From NCBI GenBank assembly GCA_020426345.1, contig JAGQQE010000015.1, positions 1-37,457 on the forward strand: a DNA stretch of 37,457 nt, in the 5' to 3' direction. The DNA comes from Planctomycetaceae bacterium (GTDB lineage Bacteria; Planctomycetota; Planctomycetia; Planctomycetales; Planctomycetaceae). The notes under the pieces were generated by a model that saw only the letters and a list, made by a program, of their open reading frames with translations, ran no database searches and had not been told where the DNA came from. Shown piece after piece: positions 36,001 through 37,457 of this stretch. Numbering within the stretch: position 1 is the stretch's first letter; every line of letters begins with the position of its first letter. A program made the position numbers and the translations under genes.

Positions 36001-37457
36001 GCTCTGTCTTTCTTGCAGGACGTTTCTTCCATTGACGAAGGGACTCTTCTTGCCGCTCCACTTCGCATTGGTCAGTTCATCGTTAATGACGACGGTACCG
36101 GAACAAATGTTGTCTCACTGACGGGCACTGACTCGGCCCTGTTTTCAATCGATTCGAGTCACGTGCTTTACCTGAATGCTGGAATTGTCCCCAGCTTCAA
36201 TCTCACGTCACAGTTGCTTGTGACTGGAAACGTTGATGACAGCTCGATTGCCGGATCACCGGATGCTCGTATCAGCGTCATGGTAAGTATTTCCAACATC
36301 AATCATCAGCCCATTGCCACGCCGATTAGTAACGTGACTGTCGACGAGGATTCCGGACGGCAGACTACGCAGACGTCAGGAGCTTTCTCCGACCCGGACA
36401 GAGAAGATACGCTTCAGTACGCGGTGCAGGTTGTTAGTAACCCGGACAATGCCATTCGAAGCGTGTCGATTGACTCTGCGACCGGAGAAGTTGGCTGGTT
36501 CACCAGTGACAATGCCAATGGCGATGCTGTGGTACGGGTGACAGCCATGGATCCTTCCGGGGCTGTGGCCAGCAGTCAGTTCACGATTCATGTGACACCG
36601 ATCGACGACGCGCCGATTGCGCGAAGCGTTGTTCGCAATGTGTGGTCGGGAGTGAGCGTGTTCGTGTCGCCGGTTCCAGCATTACATGCGGCCGTGGATG
36701 TGGACGGTCAGTTGGTTTCTTTGCAGATTTTGCAGGGCCCGGAACACGGCAGTCTGTCCATCGCGCCGGATGGGACACTGATTTATGTCTCAGCGTCGGA
36801 CTTTGTCGGTATTGATCAGGTACTGTTTGTTTCGACGGATGGAACACTCGACAGCGACGTCGCACAATTGAGATTCTGGGTTCGGGCATCGCCACTTCTG
36901 ATTCCGTCTAATTCCGGTTCATCTTTGTCCGAGTCCCTGTCGACCAATTCCACTCCGGGGGCAGAAACAGTCAATTCACCGGTTTCGGATTCCGCTTCGG
37001 CCACATCCGGAACGTCATCGAACACCGGTCTGGCGCAGACTCCATCCGGTACACAGATTCAACAATTGGGCAATGGCCGGGGCAACTCATCTGACGATGA
37101 CGATGCGGCACTGCCAGCATTTGCGATTCTTGTTCGACAGGCGGAAGACATTGAATTTGATTTATCGAGCGCGGCCGAGATTATCGCCAATCTGGATAAT
37201 GTGGTCGATGCGGGATCTCTGCGCGGGCTGGAATCCACGATTTCTGTCCGCGACATTCGATCAGACTGGACGGACAGCGTCGAATTCAATCGCGTTGAGG
37301 ATGGTGTTCACGTCGACTTCTTCAACCTGATGAAGCTGACGACACATTCGACGTCTGTTTCACAGCAGCTGGAGCAGGATCTTAGCAGCGATTCGGCATT
37401 TGTGGGGGCAATTTCGGGCACAGTCCAGGTAGTCGCCTCGGGGCTGTCTGTCGGCTA
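27079..37457 (+). CDS. Giant modular extracellular/surface protein (DUF4347, propeller-like, DNRLRE, PKD, LamG, cadherin modules), 3' end beyond window
   Basis: A single open frame of about 3459 codons with no stop before the window ends; it starts after a TAG at 27067-27069. Possible starts are GTG 27079 (used), GTG 27088 and ATG 27226; none has a clear ribosome site. Residues 44-54 read LEERLLMSVTP, the planctomycete extracellular N-terminal signature. Then in order: DUF4347 (about 135-290; IHLLTHGTDAE, LLLYGCDVAES), a jelly-roll-like domain (about 300-455), seven FVVxW repeats, DNRLRE, PKD, an Ig-like module holding a LamG, PKD, two cadherin repeats, an Ig-like module holding DUF2341 and LamG, five more cadherin-type repeats, two PKD-like, more Ig/cadherin-like modules, a Ser/Thr-rich linker, and a terminal region ending SGLSVGY. 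In related proteins I recall, this last motif begins a transmembrane helix. DxNDN-type cadherin loops imply Ca binding. Probable adhesin or matrix protein; function inferred. Confidence 0.88.
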   Translation, partial: MRNVGLGSRDLQKHLKLLLSEASHRLRANQRAGLSEPAPRISHLEERLLMSVTPLAVVADVASIESTGNSQSVGVETAFGFSGDDFSVSNHTTAVQDDGLASAADEQINGGEFHREPGENLPLDSIPHDSIPRGPELIVIDYRVQDADGILANLLNTDREFRLLRLESHSDGLRQITEKLQTLGDVSAIHLLTHGTDAEISLGATVLNSRSLPQHTAELLAWQHSLTSGADLLLYGCDVAESPEGRDFIDQLRLLTGADIAASTDDTGQQSLGGDWHLEYQQGYIQTVSPFSAGIDGWSELLAFATYRDEFNAVTFDGSDGSQTWAADPWVEIGESDGAGAGLVRVTNFLGRDALNVKKDGNGIQRQFDLTGADSAILSFDYAQIGIQSGQSVDLQVSEDGTSWTTLRQFNSITDDSAYVFASFDIGSFISGSTQIRFIGGGGGTPELYIDNVQIAYTTATVTNFVELGVTTTPGIVEETSGQNRGGAQSIAVAPDGSYIVVWTEVKPSGNLSDVFAQRFDATGLKTGAKIRVNVMTADEQQWASAAVDGTGRFVVTWTSNNQDGSGSGVYLRRFNSDGTAIDTVDVLVNSGATTSDQSNSSIAVNSQGDIVVAYQETNGGSSTVFVKQFSMQAAAGISQLPSASIAVDSGTNRINPSVDINSNGDFVVAWQKGNRPYLQRFFSDGTVHGSDLNVNPLNLLGALEQYPVVALHDSGEVSLAYRSEISGFNGIWSKRYHADGSAYGLAIKVGDGSANDTEPSISKDASGNIVIVWQGDDADSSGIYARQYDSNHSAVGDAFLLNTASEIGIQTGASVGMQGLSSFVAVWSGTGVSDANGIFASQFSAAPLQQSATLTPAGDTYIDKSNAAANYGASTSLMVDHSGGSIGDTRSLLQFDLSGIPTGATITGATLKLNATSITGTFNVDVYELTQAWSEGNGIGATDAANWDDRQPGVGWGTAGGSFNPTPVSTLGAGTTGLHSWDITSLVQAWYNGSSVNNGVIIGSTNNGGNTVTYDSSEGTTPPELEILYAVPNAVPVANAGGPYTIDEGQSLSLDASGSSDPHGGSLIYSWDLDDDGVYGESGELSGVNPVVSWATLQSLGVGTAGSHVIRLKVDNGVDVSYASTLLTIQSEVPTANPDSVSTTMSAPVTITALANDIDPWNAGLTILDFSAPANGTVLSNSDGTLQYSPDTAFSGTDTFDYVVTDKRDGLTHFWNLDGGALDAVGSADGVINGGAQSIDGAFGSGLLFDEIDDFVEIPDITYSDEFTVSFKFRIDNNDGGDYLYLYSHGDADFSNSLNVMVGESGRPGFAGIMKTVFGDSDDPYELNALNFDASAVIGDGQWHTYALTVDAIQGAWVFLDGTLQAANASAGGDAFDPTGSLFLGAREDLEAARFFGGGLDSVAIFNRSLTPTEVVSLNSDAIATRATSSATITVSVVNQDPTAVIAPVSAINEGQSVLLDGTGSSDPDGSPLTYEWDINYNGTFNADATGSTSTIDWTALNTLGVTNDGTYQVALRVYDGTSYSAVVQRSMTINNVVPLMTSTGSLSVSEGSTTVTTISATDVNDTISYSISGGADAALFSIDSVTGGLSFNLAPDFEGPTDNGLDNVYDVQVQASDGDGGIATQDLNVTVLDANDNPPVIAPGQVFTVSESVAPGTVVGIPTASDPDTATTFSSWTILSGNTGGAFVINSATGELTTATALDYETLSVYQLQIAVSDGTNTSSPETITIHLTDAGENAPVAVDDSYTVDEGSSLTILAIGDWHNVNWNYRQRLAFSDSFLASSLTSQPVLVKLHASAADAIGIDYSKTQSAGEDLRFYDSAGNLLNHEIDKWDESGYSYVWVNVPAIDPANPGDFIWMYYDNPDAPDGQNATGVWGSEDKAIHHLQILPSDSTANGNNLAHSSIYIAPGIVADAAGFNGSSSIGVISDDASLQNIFSGGGTVSAWINPATWGDAGEGRILDKASSLLNPNGSGWNLKLDQTNGSLRFSYGFSGGAGEWRTATNSIQLGQWQQVAVVYDNTNASNTPDIYINGVQQTLTAIRTPSGTPTSDAGLDLYVGDRFNQTATYSGVVDELRISRQGATAEQILADYRTVTGALVVSAEELSGPGGLMQNDSDADGENMTVTVVNGPAHAANFQWLANGSFLYQHDGSATTSDSFTYYVTDAGGATSAITTVNITINGINDAPTDISLSNSTVVEGTAGAIVGTLSTTDPDPSDSHTYSVDDTRFEVVGGQLKLKAGQGLDFETEPSVLLSITSTDPGGLQISRNFTITVDDTNDNAPVITPGQLFAISESASNGAIVGTVTATDSDASTTFSNWTIVGGNSDGVFTVNSSTGQITIADRTNLDFEATTSYLLTLTVSDGISTSASQSVIVNVTNANDNLPVVTPGQTFTISESAIVGQTIGFVSATDADGTATFSNWMITGGDPDGIFALNASTGKLEVADPSRLDYEVTTSFSLLITVSDGTNTSAAQSVTVNVTDVNDVAPVIDSGQSFSVSEVTSAGASVGFVTASDPDSSTLMAWAITGGNSGNAFAIDASTGEISVNDPAAFDYETNTSFSLLITVSDGTNTSAAQDVTVSLLNANDNAPVIYAATFNVNEAAGSGTLVGIGTASDADGPTTYTNWQIVSGNTSAVFDMNSSTGAITVNNSTALDFETTPAYTLVITVSDGVNTSLQQSITVNVSNANEAPTAVAGPDQTISEGQSVSLSGVASSDVDGDALVYSWDLNADGIFTDAIGVNPTLSWAQLSALGINDDGTYLITLRVTDPSGSSAVDDLVLQVNNTEPSITLTASAQAATGSPWTLHVASFDPGSDTVSQWLIDWGDGQTANASATSGGLLHTFSSPGNFLVTVTPVDEDGTHTASAATISVEVLATAVPANDTWVVDATTGLSLTDPALGVTANDSGVSGSASVQLIDGPSHASSFRLNADGTFSYQVAAGYTGVDSFRYRIIDGVAVSEPAVVTLSINQPPALSFLQDVSSIDEGTLLAAPLRIGQFIVNDDGTGTNVVSLTGTDSALFSIDSSHVLYLNAGIVPSFNLTSQLLVTGNVDDSSIAGSPDARISVMVSISNINHQPIATPISNVTVDEDSGRQTTQTSGAFSDPDREDTLQYAVQVVSNPDNAIRSVSIDSATGEVGWFTSDNANGDAVVRVTAMDPSGAVASSQFTIHVTPIDDAPIARSVVRNVWSGVSVFVSPVPALHAAVDVDGQLVSLQILQGPEHGSLSIAPDGTLIYVSASDFVGIDQVLFVSTDGTLDSDVAQLRFWVRASPLLIPSNSGSSLSESLSTNSTPGAETVNSPVSDSASATSGTSSNTGLAQTPSGTQIQQLGNGRGNSSDDDDAALPAFAILVRQAEDIEFDLSSAAEIIANLDNVVDAGSLRGLESTISVRDIRSDWTDSVEFNRVEDGVHVDFFNLMKLTTHSTSVSQQLEQDLSSDSAFVGAISGTVQVVASGLSVG
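28546..29613 (+). repeat. Seven FVVxW-type repeats in the giant protein (propeller-like)
   Basis: Seven successive units of about 45-60 residues share S-I/V-A-V-D-x-x-G-x-F/I-V-V-x-W ... G-V/I-Y-x-R-x-F-x-x-D-G. Examples are YIVVWTE/VFAQRFDATG, RFVVTWTSN/GVYLRRFNSDG, DFVVAWQKG/YLQRFFSDG and NIVIVWQGD/GIYARQYDSN. Seven blades would close a beta-propeller; the fold is inferred from count and spacing. Confidence 0.6.
29632..30174 (+). other. DNRLRE domain within the giant protein
   Basis: The encoded segment begins LTPAGDTYIDKSNAAANYGAS and continues RSLLQFDLSGIP, ATLKLNATS, YELTQAWSEGN, WDITSLVQAWYNG and GVIIGSTNNGG, which is the DNRLRE pattern found in bacterial surface and extracellular proteins. 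Confidence 0.75.
30700..31368 (+). other. LamG-like domain nested inside an Ig-like (Big_9) module
   Basis: An Ig-like module runs PTANPDSVST ... FSGTDTFDYVVTD up to 30699. A LamG/concanavalin-like domain then begins (HFWNLDGGALDAVGSADG, GSGLLFDEIDDFVEIPD, DGQWHTYALTVD, GLDSVAIFNRSLTPTEV). After about 31368 the Ig-like module finishes with SATITVSVVNQDPT. The join points are approximate. Confidence 0.65.
32362..33402 (+). other. DUF2341 plus LamG cassette nested inside a second Ig-like module
   Basis: The module opens APVAVDDSYTVDEGSSLTIL and is interrupted by a DUF2341-like part (WNYRQRLAFSDS, QPVLVKLHAS, DFIWMYYDNPDAPDG) and a LamG part (GGTVSAWINPATWGD, GQWQQVAVVYDN, VDELRISRQGATAEQI). 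From about 33403 it resumes with GGLMQNDSDADGENMTVTVV and ends ITTVNITINGINDAP. Confidence 0.65.
33931..35157 (+). repeat. Four tandem cadherin-type repeats of 101-103 residues
   Basis: Units start at 33931, 34240, 34549 and 34855 and are 309, 309, 306 and 303 bases long. Each has V-I-x-x-G-Q-x-F-x-I-S-E-S, a T-F-S-N-W core, N-A-S-T-G-x-I/L, L-D-Y/F-E and ITVSDGTNTS, ending NANDNxP. Units 2 and 3 share SFSLLITVSDGTNTSAAQ. A fifth similar unit lies earlier at 32002-32304. Confidence 0.85.

Overview
The window looks like a piece of a chromosome from a planctomycete (order Planctomycetales or a close relative). The main reasons are four protein types: a very large secreted protein whose N-terminus carries the planctomycete-type extracellular signature LEERLLMSVTP; a ceramidase / sugar-dehydrogenase-like / HEAT / CxxCH cytochrome fusion of the kind common in this phylum; a bacterial Suppressor-of-fused protein with a zinc ribbon; and weak or absent Shine-Dalgarno sites at most starts. 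I cannot name the genus. No rRNA, tRNA, CRISPR array, transposase or phage gene was seen, so this is ordinary chromosome with one striking accessory-type region at the right end.

Layout. 1-2.6 kb: a sugar ABC-transporter permease (-) with an unusual inserted domain, a small secreted Lys-rich protein (-), and a small three-helix membrane protein (+). 2.6-9.6 kb: a 1869-residue secreted multidomain protein (-) downstream of fabF (-). 9.96-12.6 kb: a DsbD-type thiol:disulfide reductase (+) whose signal peptide lies in another frame, so an apparent frameshift splits the gene. 12.7-15.9 kb: an orphan GHKL ATPase (-) and a secreted BON-domain protein (+). 15.9-26.6 kb: a long run of minus-strand genes, in transcription order a TolC-like outer-membrane protein, a shortened SecA paralogue, an LptF/LptG-type permease, a small hypothetical protein coupled to a SUFU protein, a diacylglycerol-kinase-like lipid kinase, and a PP2C phosphatase. 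27.1-37.5 kb: one open frame of more than 3450 codons (+) that runs off the window.

The most interesting unit is the divergent set at 21.2-37.5 kb. A giant modular surface or extracellular protein (DUF4347 domain, jelly-roll-like domain, seven-repeat propeller-like region, DNRLRE, PKD, LamG and cadherin-type modules) is transcribed away from a TolC-family channel with a very long Pro/Ser-rich arm and a SecA that keeps its DEAD motor but lacks the C-terminal half of the helical domains. I infer that these form a dedicated export and surface-display system; no experiment or database search was possible here. The giant frame itself was read by direct translation from 27079 to the end of the window without meeting a stop.
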